A stretch of DNA of 64,000 bases from an uncultured Verrucomicrobiota bacterium (GCA_937894935.1 CALAYC010000215.1:1-64000); one strand, 5' to 3'. Shown: positions 17,505-27,297, counted from the first letter of the stretch. Notes: generated from the sequence alone by a model not told the origin. Numbers and translations are program-made.

Positions 17505-18821
17505 ATGAATACAACCAAAGTTTCGTTAGCTTCCACTCGCCGCGATTTTCTGAAAACTACTGCCCTGGCCGGGGCCACGTTGGCCGCACCGGCGATTCTG
17601 CCCGGTAAACTTTTTGCCGCGAATTCGCAAACGTTGCGCATTGGATTAATTGGTTGTGGCGGTCGCGGGACCGGAGCTGCCAGCAATGCGTTGCGCGCCG
17701 ATCCGAATGTGGAATTGGTCGCGATGGGCGACGCGTTCTCTGATCAGATTGAGAAAAGTCTGAAGGCGTTGCGTTCTGATGCTGAGCTGGCGCCGAAAGT
17801 TAAAGTGACGCCGGAGAAATGTTTCGCCGGGTTCGACGCGTATCAGAAGGTGATTGATAGCGGTGTGGACGTGGTGCTGTTGACTTCGCCACCCGGTTTT
17901 CGCCCGCAACATCTCAAAGCTGCCGTTGCCGCGGGAAAACATATCTTTGCGGAAAAACCGATGGCGGTGGATGCAACGGGCGTTCGTTCGGTGCTCGCGA
18001 GTGCGGCGGAAGCGAAGGAGAAGAAGCTCTCGCTGGTGGCAGGATTTTGTTACCGCTACAACAACGGTGTGCGCGCGTTCATGGAGCAGATTCACAACGG
18101 CGCGATCGGGGATGTGCGGGCGATTCATACGGCTTACAACACCGGTGGTTTGTGGTCAAAGGCGCGCCAGCCTGGTTGGACGGACATGGAATGGCAGGTG
18201 CGCAACTGGATGTATTTTACGTGGCTTTCGGGCGATCACATCGCTGAACAGGCGGTGCATAATCTCGACAAAATGTCGTGGGTGATGAAAGACGTGCCGC
18301 CGGAGCGGTGCATGGCGATTGGCGGACGACAGGCACGCACAGCTCCCGAATACGGTCACATCTTCGATCACTTCGGAGTGGTGTACGAATACGCCGATGG
18401 CGTGCGCGCATTTCATTTCTGTCGGCAACAAACAAATACCGCGCCGGACAACTCCGATTACGTCATGGGTTCTGATGGCGTGGCCCACATCGTGCGCGCG
18501 TTCAGCGGGCCGTTCGTGATTCGCGGTAGTAAGAACAATTGGCGTTTCCGGGAGGAACAGAAGGCGCGGGACATGTATCAGAACGAACACAACGAGTTGT
18601 TCGCTTCGATCCGCAAGGGCGAGCCGATCAACGACGGTGAATGGATGGCGAAATCCACGTTGCTGGCGGTGATGGGACGTATGGCTGCTTATACCGGTCA
18701 GATTGTGACCTGGGAAGAGGCGTTGAATGCGAAGGAAAATCTGTTTCCGGAAAACCTTTCCTGGGATACGCCCATCAGCGTGCCGCCGGTGGCAATTCCG
18801 GGATTCACGCAAATCTCCTGA
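17505..18821 (+). CDS. Tat-exported Gfo/Idh/MocA dehydrogenase
   Basis: NAD(P)-dependent oxidoreductase of 438 residues with a twin-arginine signal (STRRDFLKTTALAG) and then the Rossmann motif RIGLIGCGGRGTGAA. EKP in HIFAEKPMAVDATG is the family catalytic-lysine motif, and the C-terminal alpha/beta domain includes WLSGDHIAEQAVHNLDK. It probably acts on sugars or sugar derivatives in the periplasm, binding a prefolded cofactor. Its stop overlaps by one base the start of a Tat-exported sugar isomerase, indicating a two-gene operon. Confidence 0.92.
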   Translation: MNTTKVSLASTRRDFLKTTALAGATLAAPAILPGKLFAANSQTLRIGLIGCGGRGTGAASNALRADPNVELVAMGDAFSDQIEKSLKALRSDAELAPKVKVTPEKCFAGFDAYQKVIDSGVDVVLLTSPPGFRPQHLKAAVAAGKHIFAEKPMAVDATGVRSVLASAAEAKEKKLSLVAGFCYRYNNGVRAFMEQIHNGAIGDVRAIHTAYNTGGLWSKARQPGWTDMEWQVRNWMYFTWLSGDHIAEQAVHNLDKMSWVMKDVPPERCMAIGGRQARTAPEYGHIFDHFGVVYEYADGVRAFHFCRQQTNTAPDNSDYVMGSDGVAHIVRAFSGPFVIRGSKNNWRFREEQKARDMYQNEHNELFASIRKGEPINDGEWMAKSTLLAVMGRMAAYTGQIVTWEEALNAKENLFPENLSWDTPISVPPVAIPGFTQIS

Positions 18822-19723
18822 TGAGCATGGCGCTGAATCGCCGGAAATTTTTGCGTGTGAGCGGTGCGACGTTGGCGTTGGCCGCTACGGCGCCTCTGGC
18901 GCTGGCTGAAACGTCGTCCCAGCGCGCCCACAAAAAAGGAATCATGTGGGCGACGGTTGGCGTGAAAGGTTCGATTCGGGAAAAAATGAAAGCCATCAAA
19001 GCGGCGGGTTTTGATGGCGTGGAGATGACGAGTCATCTGGACCAGGCTGAAGTGCTGGCGGCGCGGGAGGAGACCGGTCTGGAAATTACCAGCGTTTGCG
19101 GGGCGCATCATTGGGCGAAACCGTTGTCGCATCCGGATGCGGCAGTGCGCGCGGAAGGATTGGCAGCGCTGCAACAAACGTTGCAGGATGCGAAAACTTA
19201 CGGCGCGGATTCGATTTTACTCGTGCCGGGTGTGGTCAACAAAGACGCGGATTTCAATGCGTGTTGGCAGCGTTCCATCGAGCAAATCCGCGAAGCCATT
19301 CCGTTGGCGAAGGAACTGGGCGTGAAAATTTCCATCGAGAACGTCTGGAATAATTTCATCACGACGGAAGACGTTGCGGTGCGCTATCTCGACGAAATCA
19401 ACAGCCCGTGGGTGCAATGGCATTTCGACGTGGGCAACATCATTCGCTACGGCGATCCGATTGCGTGGATTAAAGCGCTCGGGAAACGCATCACGCGCGT
19501 TCACATCAAGGAATACAGTCGAGACAAGGCGATGCGTACCGGCGATGTCTGGCAGGGATTTCGAGTGCCGTTGCTGGAAGGAGCGAATAACTGGTCCGGT
19601 ATCATGAAGGCGCTCGATGACGTCGGTTATCGTGACTATCTGATTACGGAACAGCCGGGTGGTGATTCGCCGGAAGGTTTGCGTGATTTGTGCGCGCGGC
19701 TGGGAAAAATTATTGCGCTGTAA
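18821..19723 (+). CDS. Tat-exported TIM-barrel sugar isomerase/epimerase
   Basis: Xylose-isomerase-like TIM-barrel protein of 300 residues with a Tat signal (LNRRKFLRVSGATLALAATAP). Metal and substrate motifs include KISIENVWNNF, WHFDVGNII and RVHIKEYSRD. The ATG overlaps the stop of the preceding dehydrogenase (TGATG), which fixes the start and the operon. Such pairs are typical of carbohydrate breakdown in Verrucomicrobia and Planctomycetes. The end overlaps the convergent thioesterase gene by 14 bases. Confidence 0.9.
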   Translation: MSMALNRRKFLRVSGATLALAATAPLALAETSSQRAHKKGIMWATVGVKGSIREKMKAIKAAGFDGVEMTSHLDQAEVLAAREETGLEITSVCGAHHWAKPLSHPDAAVRAEGLAALQQTLQDAKTYGADSILLVPGVVNKDADFNACWQRSIEQIREAIPLAKELGVKISIENVWNNFITTEDVAVRYLDEINSPWVQWHFDVGNIIRYGDPIAWIKALGKRITRVHIKEYSRDKAMRTGDVWQGFRVPLLEGANNWSGIMKALDDVGYRDYLITEQPGGDSPEGLRDLCARLGKIIAL

Positions 19724-20132
19724 GTCGCAGGTGTGGTTTCACCGCCGTTACGAGCGCGTCGGGCAACCGCTTCATTTTTTCTTCAAGGCTCATGCAAACG
19801 TGGTGCGTTTCGGCATTGAGAATCAGTACGCTCGACTGATTGACGATGCGATATCCGAAGTTAAGTCGCACTCGTTCAGCGGTGGTTAGCCACACTTCTA
19901 CATTCAGAACATCGTCGTAACGGGCCAGCGCCTTGTAGCGAAGTTGTGCTTCAGCCACCGGGAACATGAAACCCTGTTCCTGCCATTGCAGGAACGTGAC
20001 GCCCAGATGGCGAAAGAATTCGCCGCGCGCGGCTTCAAGAATGCCAAGATAGTTGGCGTAATAGACGTGATTACCCAAAGTGCAATCGCGATACGTGACG
20101 CGGTACGGATAAACGAACGGAGTCGAATTCAC
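19710..20132 (-). CDS. Hot-dog acyl-CoA thioesterase
   Basis: A 140-residue thioesterase of the 4-hydroxybenzoyl-CoA thioesterase (YbgC) family: YRDCTLGNHVYYANYLGILE is the active-site helix region and FGYRIV...VLILNAETHHVCM the central strands. A GTG at 20132 is chosen; a longer frame would overlap the divergent small membrane protein and has no similarity to the family. It converges with the isomerase gene. Confidence 0.85.
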   Translation of the reverse strand: MNSTPFVYPYRVTYRDCTLGNHVYYANYLGILEAARGEFFRHLGVTFLQWQEQGFMFPVAEAQLRYKALARYDDVLNVEVWLTTAERVRLNFGYRIVNQSSVLILNAETHHVCMSLEEKMKRLPDALVTAVKPHLRLTAQ

Positions 20133-20225
20133 GCGGCGGAGCGTAAGTGGATGCGCGGAAAGTTCAACGGCGAAGTCGGCGGAGGAAAGAATTGCCAGCG
20201 CTGCGAGTGCGTTTATGTTGGGGTA

Positions 20226-20441
20226 ATGAATTCGGACTGGCAAACCGTGGTTTCATTGCTGCTCGTCGCGGCGGCGGCGATTGGTTTGCTTTGGGGCCGA
20301 TTTCGCAAGCGGAAGAAGCATTTTCATCGCGATAGTCCCTGCGGTTGTGTGAGCGAGCCTTCGAACCCGCAGCAATCCATTATCTTCCGCGCGCGCAAGG
20401 GGGAGCGACCGCAGATTATCGTGAAGAACAAACCGGGGTGA
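20226..20441 (+). CDS. Small single-pass membrane protein
   Basis: A 71-residue protein starting at 20226: MNSDWQTVVSLLLVAAAAIG begins an N-terminal transmembrane helix, followed by a basic stop-transfer stretch (RFRKRKKHFHR) and the cysteine pair CGC. The tail is basic and polar. The arrangement resembles the small cysteine-containing membrane proteins near FeoB, but no feo gene is present, so I leave it unnamed. It is divergent from the thioesterase gene. Confidence 0.55.
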   Translation: MNSDWQTVVSLLLVAAAAIGLLWGRFRKRKKHFHRDSPCGCVSEPSNPQQSIIFRARKGERPQIIVKNKPG

Positions 20442-20502
20442 ACCCGAAGTTTGCAGTGATTAATACGGAAATCCTCGGTAAAGCTCGCAAAAAGTCGCGA
20501 CG

Positions 20503-20518
20503 AGGCGCTTGCGCGCCT
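20503..20518 (+). promoter_or_regulatory. Hairpin upstream of hsp20
   Basis: AGGCGC-TTGC-GCGCCT, a perfect six-base stem, 28 bases before the hsp20 ATG. It could terminate the upstream small gene, act as an operator, or be part of a thermosensor leader. It is not a CIRCE element. There is no T-run. Confidence 0.3.
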
Positions 20519-20545
20519 GTTAGGCGTGAGATAGTGTGACCAAGC

Positions 20546-20971
20546 ATGGCCGTAACTAAAATCAGTTCTTCCACCCAGTTCGTGACCCGCGCTTCTGCCA
20601 TCAGCGGTCGTGATTCCGCGGCCAACGGACATTGGGTGCCAAATACTGATGTGTATGCCACGGATTGCGGGTTAGTGGTGAAAGTGGAGCTGGCGGGGAT
20701 GCGCAGCGAAAATCTGGAAATTACCGTAGAAGGCAATCGATTGCGCATCAGTGGCGATCGTCCGGATACCTGTCGTGCGCCCAAAGCGAGTTTTCTCGTG
20801 ATGGAAATCAACTACGGTCCGTTCGAGAGCATTCTGGAATTGCCTCACGGTTACGACCTCGGACAGGCCAAAGCTTCTTATCTGAACGGTTTCCTTCGCA
20901 TCGAAGTTCCGCCCATCGCTCCCCCGCAAGCGCTCAAGACGACGAAGTTGACCATCTCGGATGGCAAATAA
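20546..20971 (+). CDS. Small heat-shock protein Hsp20
   Basis: ATP-independent chaperone of 141 residues with an alpha-crystallin domain from about residue 30: WVPNTDVYATDCGLVVKVELAG, then LEITVEGNRLRISGDR, GPFESILELPHGYD and the A-x-x-x-NGFLRIEVP motif. The C-terminal tail lacks an obvious I-x-I/V motif except IAPPQ. It lies 70 bases upstream of lon, and the two form a proteostasis pair. Confidence 0.92.
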   Translation: MAVTKISSSTQFVTRASAISGRDSAANGHWVPNTDVYATDCGLVVKVELAGMRSENLEITVEGNRLRISGDRPDTCRAPKASFLVMEINYGPFESILELPHGYDLGQAKASYLNGFLRIEVPPIAPPQALKTTKLTISDGK

Positions 20972-21041
20972 GTTTTCTGCGGCTTTGCTTGAATTATTCT
21001 TCGGGATGCGGCTCTAATGAGCGCGGTTCACCAACGCCAAG

Positions 21042-23438
21042 ATGACTCCATCTGACACAGAATTTATCAGCATCATGGGCTCGCCCGGCCGTTCCGAGGA
21101 AGCGTCGCGGATCTCGACCCGTTCGTTGCCCGAAAAGCTGCCGATTCTGGGCCTTTCAGACATCGTGATTTTCCCCGGCGCCATCGCGCCGTTACTGGTT
21201 GAAACCAGCTCGAGCATTCAACTCATTGATGAAGCGGTGGCGGGCGACCGCTTGATTGGCACGGTTTTGCAAAGGCGCGCCGACGTGCCGGATCCTGCGC
21301 CAGAGGATTTATACGACGTTGGTTGTGTCGTGCGTCTGGCAAAGATGGTCAAGTTTCCCGACAACACCGCGCGCGTGTTGGTGGAAGGTCTCTGGCGCAT
21401 CAGCATCAAGGAATACACGAGCACCAGTCCGTATCTCTGTGCGAAGTACGAACTCATGCGCGACGAGAGCGATGATTCCATCGAAGTCTCCGCGATGATG
21501 CGAACGGCGCAGACGCAATTTCAGGAAATCATCAAGTTGTCGCCAGCGCTTTCCGAACAGGTCAAAGTCGCCGCGCTTAACACCGAAGACCCGGGGCACT
21601 TCACGGATTTGATTGCTGCCAATCTCAACTTGTCGTTGGAAGATCGGCAGGCGTTGCTGGAAATTCCGTCGGTCAAAGAGCGATTGACCAAACTGCTGCC
21701 GATGCTCAATCGCGAGCACGAAGTGCTGACGTTGAGTTCCAAGATTCAGACGGACGTCGCAAGTTCCATCGCGAAAACGCAACGCGACTTTTTCCTGCGT
21801 GAACAATTGCGCGCCATTCAACGCGAACTTGGTGAAGGCGAACCCAATTCGAACGAGATCAAAACGCTGCGCGAAAAAATCGAGCAGACGCCCATGCCGG
21901 CGGAAGCGAAAAAAATCGCTACGCAGGAATTGGAGCGATTGCAGCAGATTCAACCGGCGGCGGCGGAATATCCAGTGGCGCGTAACTATCTCGATTGGAT
22001 TCTCAGTCTGCCATGGGAGAAATCCACGGATGACAAAATCGATCTCGCGGCGGCGGAGAAAATTCTGAATCAGCAACACTTCGGCCTGGAAAAGGTGAAG
22101 GATCGCTTGCTGGAATTTCTCGCGGTCATCAAACGCAAGCGTGTTATCAAAGGGCCGATTCTCTGTCTGGTCGGTCCACCGGGCGTGGGTAAAACGTCGT
22201 TGGGGAAGAGTGTCGCGGATGCACTCGGTCGTAAATTCGCGCGGATTGCACTCGGGGGTATGCGCGATGAAGCAGAGATTCGCGGTCATCGTCGCACGTA
22301 CGTCGGCGCGATGCCGGGACGGATTTTGCAAACGTTGCGCCGTGTTGAAAGCAACAATCCGGTGATCCTGCTCGATGAGTTGGATAAAATCGGATCGGAC
22401 TTTCGCGGTGATCCGGCGTCGGCGTTGCTCGAAGTCCTTGATCCGGCGCAGAACAATACGTTTACGGATCACTATCTCGACATGCCGTTCGATTTATCGC
22501 GCGTGTTGTTCATCGCGACGGCGAACTGGCTTGAGCCGATTCACCCGGCGCTGCGTGACCGTCTTGAAGTGATTGAACTGCCGAGCTACACGGAATCCGA
22601 GAAGCTGCAAATTGCGAAACGATATCTCGTGCCGCGGCAGTTGGAAGAACACGGGCTGACGAAGAAAGAATTTTCGCTGCCGGATGCGACGTTGCGACGG
22701 TTGATTCAGGATTACACGCGCGAAGCCGGTGTGCGGCAATTGGAACGTCAAATCGCCGCTTTAGCTCGAAAAGCTGCGCGCAAACTGGTCAGCAAGAACG
22801 GTCACGCCGCACGAATCAAACTCGATCCGAATGCGCTCAAAGCGGAGTTGGGTCATGCGCCGTTCGTGCACGAGACGGCGGAGAAGATTAAGGAGTTCGG
22901 GATTGCTACCGGTCTCGCGTGGACGCCAGTGGGCGGCGAAGTGTTGTTTATCGAAGTGACGCGGATGCCGGGTAAAGGCGGATTTTTACTTACGGGTTCG
23001 CTCGGCGATGTGATGAAGGAAAGCGCGCAAACGGCGTTCAGTTATTTGCGCAGTCAGGCGGACAAGTTGGGATTGGATTTCAGCGACGCAACGAAGCAGG
23101 ACATTCACATTCACGTGCCGGCAGGCGCGACGCCGAAGGACGGTCCGAGCGCGGGGGTGGCAATTGTCGCCGCGCTGGCCTCGTTGTTGGCGCAACGTCG
23201 AGTGCGTTCCGATACCGCGATGACAGGCGAAATCAGTTTGCGCGGTCGCGTGCTGCGAGTCGGGGGAGTGAAGGAAAAGGTGTTGGCCGCCGTCCGATTC
23301 GGTGTGAAGCACGTAATTCTGCCCGAGCAAAACAAACCGGACTGGGAAGAAGTGCCCGCCGAAGTGCGTGGTAAAATAAAAGCTCACTTCGTCAGTCAGA
23401 TTTCGGAAGTCGTCAAACTCGCATTGGAGCCGAAATGA
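21042..23438 (+). CDS. lon: ATP-dependent protease Lon
   Basis: A 798-residue LonA protease: N-terminal substrate domain (LPILGLSDIVIFPGAIAPL onward), coiled middle, AAA+ module with Walker A GPPGVGKT at residues 378-385, and C-terminal peptidase domain with catalytic S703 in DGPSAG and K746. It degrades misfolded and regulatory proteins in the cytoplasm. It follows hsp20 and overlaps the next gene by four bases. Length and motifs are normal. Confidence 0.97.
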   Translation: MTPSDTEFISIMGSPGRSEEASRISTRSLPEKLPILGLSDIVIFPGAIAPLLVETSSSIQLIDEAVAGDRLIGTVLQRRADVPDPAPEDLYDVGCVVRLAKMVKFPDNTARVLVEGLWRISIKEYTSTSPYLCAKYELMRDESDDSIEVSAMMRTAQTQFQEIIKLSPALSEQVKVAALNTEDPGHFTDLIAANLNLSLEDRQALLEIPSVKERLTKLLPMLNREHEVLTLSSKIQTDVASSIAKTQRDFFLREQLRAIQRELGEGEPNSNEIKTLREKIEQTPMPAEAKKIATQELERLQQIQPAAAEYPVARNYLDWILSLPWEKSTDDKIDLAAAEKILNQQHFGLEKVKDRLLEFLAVIKRKRVIKGPILCLVGPPGVGKTSLGKSVADALGRKFARIALGGMRDEAEIRGHRRTYVGAMPGRILQTLRRVESNNPVILLDELDKIGSDFRGDPASALLEVLDPAQNNTFTDHYLDMPFDLSRVLFIATANWLEPIHPALRDRLEVIELPSYTESEKLQIAKRYLVPRQLEEHGLTKKEFSLPDATLRRLIQDYTREAGVRQLERQIAALARKAARKLVSKNGHAARIKLDPNALKAELGHAPFVHETAEKIKEFGIATGLAWTPVGGEVLFIEVTRMPGKGGFLLTGSLGDVMKESAQTAFSYLRSQADKLGLDFSDATKQDIHIHVPAGATPKDGPSAGVAIVAALASLLAQRRVRSDTAMTGEISLRGRVLRVGGVKEKVLAAVRFGVKHVILPEQNKPDWEEVPAEVRGKIKAHFVSQISEVVKLALEPK

Positions 23439-24157
23439 TGGTGCGCGCAGTCATCGCGGCATTGCTGGTGATGGTGGCAGCGACGGATAACTTCGCCGCA
23501 ACCACTTCCACAAACGATCCGATCAAAGCCGCTGCGGCAGGGCGCGAACTGGCGGAACAAATGCGGTCGCTTCGACCGGAATCGAGCTTCACCAACACCG
23601 GCACATTGTTTATTCGCGCGTCGCGACGGGCGAAATGGCAGGTCAGTTACACCTGTCGCGTTCACGTTACGGAAACAAACTGGACAAGTTATTACTCAGC
23701 GATGCGCGATGGGAAACAGTTGCCGGGATTTTCGGTCGAACATCGTGTGGGTGAACGGAACGTTTATCGGGATGACGCGGGGAATATTTTGACGGAGACG
23801 CAGATTAACGCGCCGTTTGCCGGTTCAGATTTCTGGTTGATGGATCTGGGACTTGAATTTTTTTACTGGCCGGAACAACGCGTGTTGAAGTGGGAGATGA
23901 AACGCAGTTTCGGTTGTCGCGTGTTGGAAAGTCGTAATCCCAATCCAGCGGCTGACGGTTATTCTCGCGTGCTGACGTGGATTCACGAGAAAACCGGCGC
24001 AATCATTCAGGCGGAAGCTTACGATGTGCGCGGCAAGCTGTGGAAAGAATTTCGCCCGACAGAAGTAGAGAAAGTCAATGGCCAACATGAGTTGAAGGAA
24101 ATGGAGATTGAAAATGTCCGAACCCGTTCTTCGACCCGGTTGGAATTCAATCTCTGA
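23435..24157 (+). CDS. Exported LolA-like lipoprotein-sorting domain protein
   Basis: A 240-residue protein with a signal peptide (VIAALLVMVAATDNFAA) and a mature part containing FWLMDLGLEFFYWPEQRVL, C..LES..PNP and VLTWIHEKTGAIIQAEAYD. This pattern occurs in proteins annotated as outer-membrane lipoprotein-sorting proteins, with a LolA/LolB-like fold. Function is not established. Its ATG overlaps the lon stop (ATGA), so it is probably translated with lon. Confidence 0.75.
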   Translation: MMVRAVIAALLVMVAATDNFAATTSTNDPIKAAAAGRELAEQMRSLRPESSFTNTGTLFIRASRRAKWQVSYTCRVHVTETNWTSYYSAMRDGKQLPGFSVEHRVGERNVYRDDAGNILTETQINAPFAGSDFWLMDLGLEFFYWPEQRVLKWEMKRSFGCRVLESRNPNPAADGYSRVLTWIHEKTGAIIQAEAYDVRGKLWKEFRPTEVEKVNGQHELKEMEIENVRTRSSTRLEFNL

Positions 24158-24229
24158 TTCATTTTATCACCGCACCAAATCAATGACTCGCGATTGCGTG
24201 CGCGCGGTCGGATCGCTACTCTGGCGCGC

Positions 24230-25126
24230 ATGAACACCACATCGCGTTTTGCGGTCCGCCGGATTTCTCTGTTGCTTTCATGCGCTTGTCTTTTCGGCGC
24301 ATTACTGTTGAGCGGTTGCACCAGTTCTTCTGCTTCGGCCAAAAATCCGAAGCGCGTCTTGGTTGTGACGACTACCACAGGCTTCCGGCACAGCTCGATT
24401 GAAACCGCAGAAAAAGTCATCGGCGAGCTGGCGGCGCGAAGCGGTGCGTTCACTGTTGATTATGCTCGTGTGAATAACAACGCACCGGAGTATCGCGGCG
24501 CGGACGGCAAACCGGACAAATCGAAATACGCGCCGGCGATTAAAGCGGTGCTTGCCGAGAAAATGAATCCGGTGGCGTTACAAAATTATGACGCGGTGAT
24601 TTTTGCCAACACCACCGGCGACCTTCCGATTCCTGATCCGCAAGCGTTTTTGGATTGGATCAAGGCGGGCAAGGGATTCGTTGGAATGCACTCTGCCACG
24701 GATACATTTCACGGATTTCCGCCGTTTATTGAAATGATTGGCGGCGAATTTCTCACGCACGGTCCACAGGTTTCCGTGGACATCATCAATCAGGATAAAG
24801 AATGCGCGGCCTGTCAGCATTTGCCAGGCACGTGGACGGTGTTCGATGAGATTTACATTTTTAAGAATTTTGACCGCGCGAAGGTCCACGGTTTGTTGAC
24901 ACTGGATAAGCATCCGAACAACAAAACGCCCGGCGATTATCCGATTGCGTGGAAAAAGAATTACGGCAAAGGTCGCGTTTTCTACACGTCACTCGGTCAT
25001 CGTCAGGATGTCTGGGAGCCGAACAGTCCGCAGCAATCCGGTGGAATCAAGAACGCACCGGAAGTTGCGGAGGCGTATCAAGCACATATCCTCGGCGGCA
25101 TCAGATGGGTGCTCGGTTTGAAGTAG
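24230..25126 (+). CDS. ThuA-domain lipoprotein
   Basis: A 298-residue protein starting at the ATG at 24230, with a lipoprotein signal ending LLLSGC. The mature part is a ThuA (trehalose utilisation, glutamine amidotransferase-like) domain: RVLVVTTTTGFRHSSIETA, KGFVGMHSATDTFHG, DEIYIFKNFD and PIAWKKNYGKGRVFYTSLGH. It is likely anchored in the periplasm. It precedes a Tat-exported Gfo/Idh/MocA protein, a common pairing in sugar catabolism loci. The exact reaction is unknown. Confidence 0.9.
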   Translation: MNTTSRFAVRRISLLLSCACLFGALLLSGCTSSSASAKNPKRVLVVTTTTGFRHSSIETAEKVIGELAARSGAFTVDYARVNNNAPEYRGADGKPDKSKYAPAIKAVLAEKMNPVALQNYDAVIFANTTGDLPIPDPQAFLDWIKAGKGFVGMHSATDTFHGFPPFIEMIGGEFLTHGPQVSVDIINQDKECAACQHLPGTWTVFDEIYIFKNFDRAKVHGLLTLDKHPNNKTPGDYPIAWKKNYGKGRVFYTSLGHRQDVWEPNSPQQSGGIKNAPEVAEAYQAHILGGIRWVLGLK

Positions 25127-25219
25127 TGAGGCGTGATGGCCGAGCTGGTTCGCGGGAGATAATTTGCTCCGAGACTTCGAGATTGAAACGGAGCGCTTGA
25201 AAGCGGATTATTTTTGCGC

Positions 25220-26599
25220 ATGAGCCAACCAGACCAATCGTTCGACTTCAATCGCCGCAATTTTCTCAAGGGCAGTTCGCTGGCGGCGTTGATGACGATG
25301 ATGGGCGGTGTGGAACTGATTTCGCCCGCGCAGTCGAGCGACGCGGCTTCGTCAGCGTTGCGAAAACCGAAGGTCAAAGTGGCGGTTATCGGTTTAGGTC
25401 CGTGGGGACGTGAAATTCTCGATCAACTCGGCCGCCTGGAACAGGCGGACATCGCGGCGATTTGCGATAACTATCCGGCCATGTTGCGTCGCAGCGCGAG
25501 CAAAGCGCCGGACGCGGTGCAGACGGAAAATTACGAGGAGATTCTGGCGAACAAAGATATCAAAGCAGTCATCGTCGCGACGGGTTCGCATCAGCACAAA
25601 GACATTGTTCTCGCAGCGTTGCGTGCGGGGAAACACGTGTATTGCGAAGCGCCGCTCGCGCATACGATTGAAGAGGCGCGGGAAATTGCTTTGGCCGCAA
25701 AGGCGAATTCTGCGGTGGTGTTTCAACCGGGATTGCAAATGCGTTGCGATCCGCATCGTCGTTTTCTCCTGCCGTTTATCCGTTCCGGCGCGCTGGGTAA
25801 ACCGATTATGGCGCGGGCGCAGTGGCACAAGAAACAGAGTTGGCGTCAGGCGTCGCCTAATTCAGACCGCGAACGAGCGGTCAACTGGCGTTTGCAGCAA
25901 AATACGTCGCCGGGATTGATTGGCGAAATCGGCATTCACGCGTTGGATCAGGCCGCCTGGATGTTCAACGTCATGCCGACGGCGGTAACCGGATTCAGTT
26001 CAACCATCGTGTGGAATGATGGTCGGGATGTGCCGGATACCGTGGAAGCGTTACTCGATTTCCCGGAAGGCGTGCGGATGAATTATCACGCGTCGCTCGG
26101 CACATCGTTTGATGAGGAGTATGAGTTGCTCTACGGCGCGGAAGCCACGGTGATGATGCGCGATGGCAAGGCGTGGATGTTCAAGGAAGTGGATGCGGCG
26201 TTGCTGGGCTGGGAGGTTTATGCGCGTAAGGACAATTTTTACAAAGAAACGGGCATTGCACTCGTAGTCGATGGCTCGAAACAGCGTAATCTCTCGGAAG
26301 CAACAACGGACGATCCTGGTAATGCGTTACCGCAGCTTTATTACGCGCTGGAAGCGTTTTTGGGCAATTGCCATGAGATCAGCACGGAAGTGGACGAGTT
26401 TCGGGCGACGTACGGGGAAGATAACGAAGAGGCGTTGGCGGAGCATCTGGCTGGTGTCGTGCAAGCTCGCGAAGCAAAACGGCAAGCGCCAGGTTATCTG
26501 GAAGGTTATGTGGCGACCGCACTCGCTTTAAAAGTGAATGAAGCAGTTACGAGTGGAAAACGTCTAGAGTTACGAAAAGAATGGTTTGAATTGACTTGA
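25220..26599 (+). CDS. Tat-exported Gfo/Idh/MocA dehydrogenase
   Basis: A second Gfo/Idh/MocA oxidoreductase, 459 residues, with a Tat signal (NRRNFLKGSSLAALMTM) and Rossmann motif VAVIGLGPWGREIL. The EAP in YCEAPLAHTIEEA replaces the usual EKP, so the lysine normally thought to act in catalysis is absent at that position. The C-terminal domain carries GEIGIHALDQAAWMF. It is probably periplasmic, acting on a sugar-like substrate with the ThuA protein. A start at 25220 avoids two extra residues from a TTG. Confidence 0.88.
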   Translation: MSQPDQSFDFNRRNFLKGSSLAALMTMMGGVELISPAQSSDAASSALRKPKVKVAVIGLGPWGREILDQLGRLEQADIAAICDNYPAMLRRSASKAPDAVQTENYEEILANKDIKAVIVATGSHQHKDIVLAALRAGKHVYCEAPLAHTIEEAREIALAAKANSAVVFQPGLQMRCDPHRRFLLPFIRSGALGKPIMARAQWHKKQSWRQASPNSDRERAVNWRLQQNTSPGLIGEIGIHALDQAAWMFNVMPTAVTGFSSTIVWNDGRDVPDTVEALLDFPEGVRMNYHASLGTSFDEEYELLYGAEATVMMRDGKAWMFKEVDAALLGWEVYARKDNFYKETGIALVVDGSKQRNLSEATTDDPGNALPQLYYALEAFLGNCHEISTEVDEFRATYGEDNEEALAEHLAGVVQAREAKRQAPGYLEGYVATALALKVNEAVTSGKRLELRKEWFELT

Positions 26600-26628
26600 A
26601 GCAATACCGTCCAAAGACCGGGAAATTT

Positions 26629-27276
26629 ATGAAAACAATGCACACTCAATACACGAATCGAATCCTTCTGGCGTTGATGGCGACGGGATTGCTCGCAATC
26701 TCTGCGTCGGCGCAAACCGTTCGTTTCAATTCGCAACCGAAGGGAAATAAAGTTGTGGTGAGCGGAGATTCAAGCATTCACAAATGGACCATGGAGAGCG
26801 GCATCATTGGCGGCACGATGGAAGTGGATGCAAATTTCCCTGAATCCGCTTTGACCAATCCGGAAGCGGCCAAACCGACGGTCAATGTCTATGTGCCCAT
26901 CCGCACGTTGAAGAGCGGGAAAGCGACGATGGATGAGAGAATGGAGGAGACGATGACGGCTTCGAAATTCCCTCGCGTTGAATACAAGCTGATCGAACTC
27001 AAACCAAAATCGAAGGCTGGCGCTACCGGTGCGTTGGAATTTGACGCTGTCGGTGCGCTGACGATTGTGGGAAAAACCGTTACGAACACGATGCCGGTAA
27101 CAATCGAGAAGAAAGATGGTAAGCTCAAAGTAGTGGGTAGCACTCCGATTAAGCTGACCCAATTCGAAATCAAACCTCCGGTCATCTCATTGCCATTGTT
27201 GCCTGACATCAGTGTTTATGACGACCTGAAGATCGATTTCGAATGGAATTTGGCTCCGCGGCCCGAAAAGAAATAA
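26629..27276 (+). CDS. YceI-family periplasmic protein
   Basis: A 215-residue lipocalin-like protein with a signal peptide (LLALMATGLLAISASAQ) and a YceI domain: DSSIHKWTMESGIIGGTMEVD, MDERMEETMTASKFPRVEY and a late FEI. YceI proteins bind isoprenoid quinone-like or amphiphilic ligands. The gene follows the dehydrogenase by 29 bases and is followed by a good terminator, closing this unit. Confidence 0.88.
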   Translation: MKTMHTQYTNRILLALMATGLLAISASAQTVRFNSQPKGNKVVVSGDSSIHKWTMESGIIGGTMEVDANFPESALTNPEAAKPTVNVYVPIRTLKSGKATMDERMEETMTASKFPRVEYKLIELKPKSKAGATGALEFDAVGALTIVGKTVTNTMPVTIEKKDGKLKVVGSTPIKLTQFEIKPPVISLPLLPDISVYDDLKIDFEWNLAPRPEKK

Positions 27277-27297
27277 AAACGAAATCACCGATTTTTC

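Noticed and set aside
21309..22472. Minus-strand open frame opposite lon
   Set aside because: Lon is complete and conserved on the other strand; the opposite product is arginine- and phenylalanine-rich noise.
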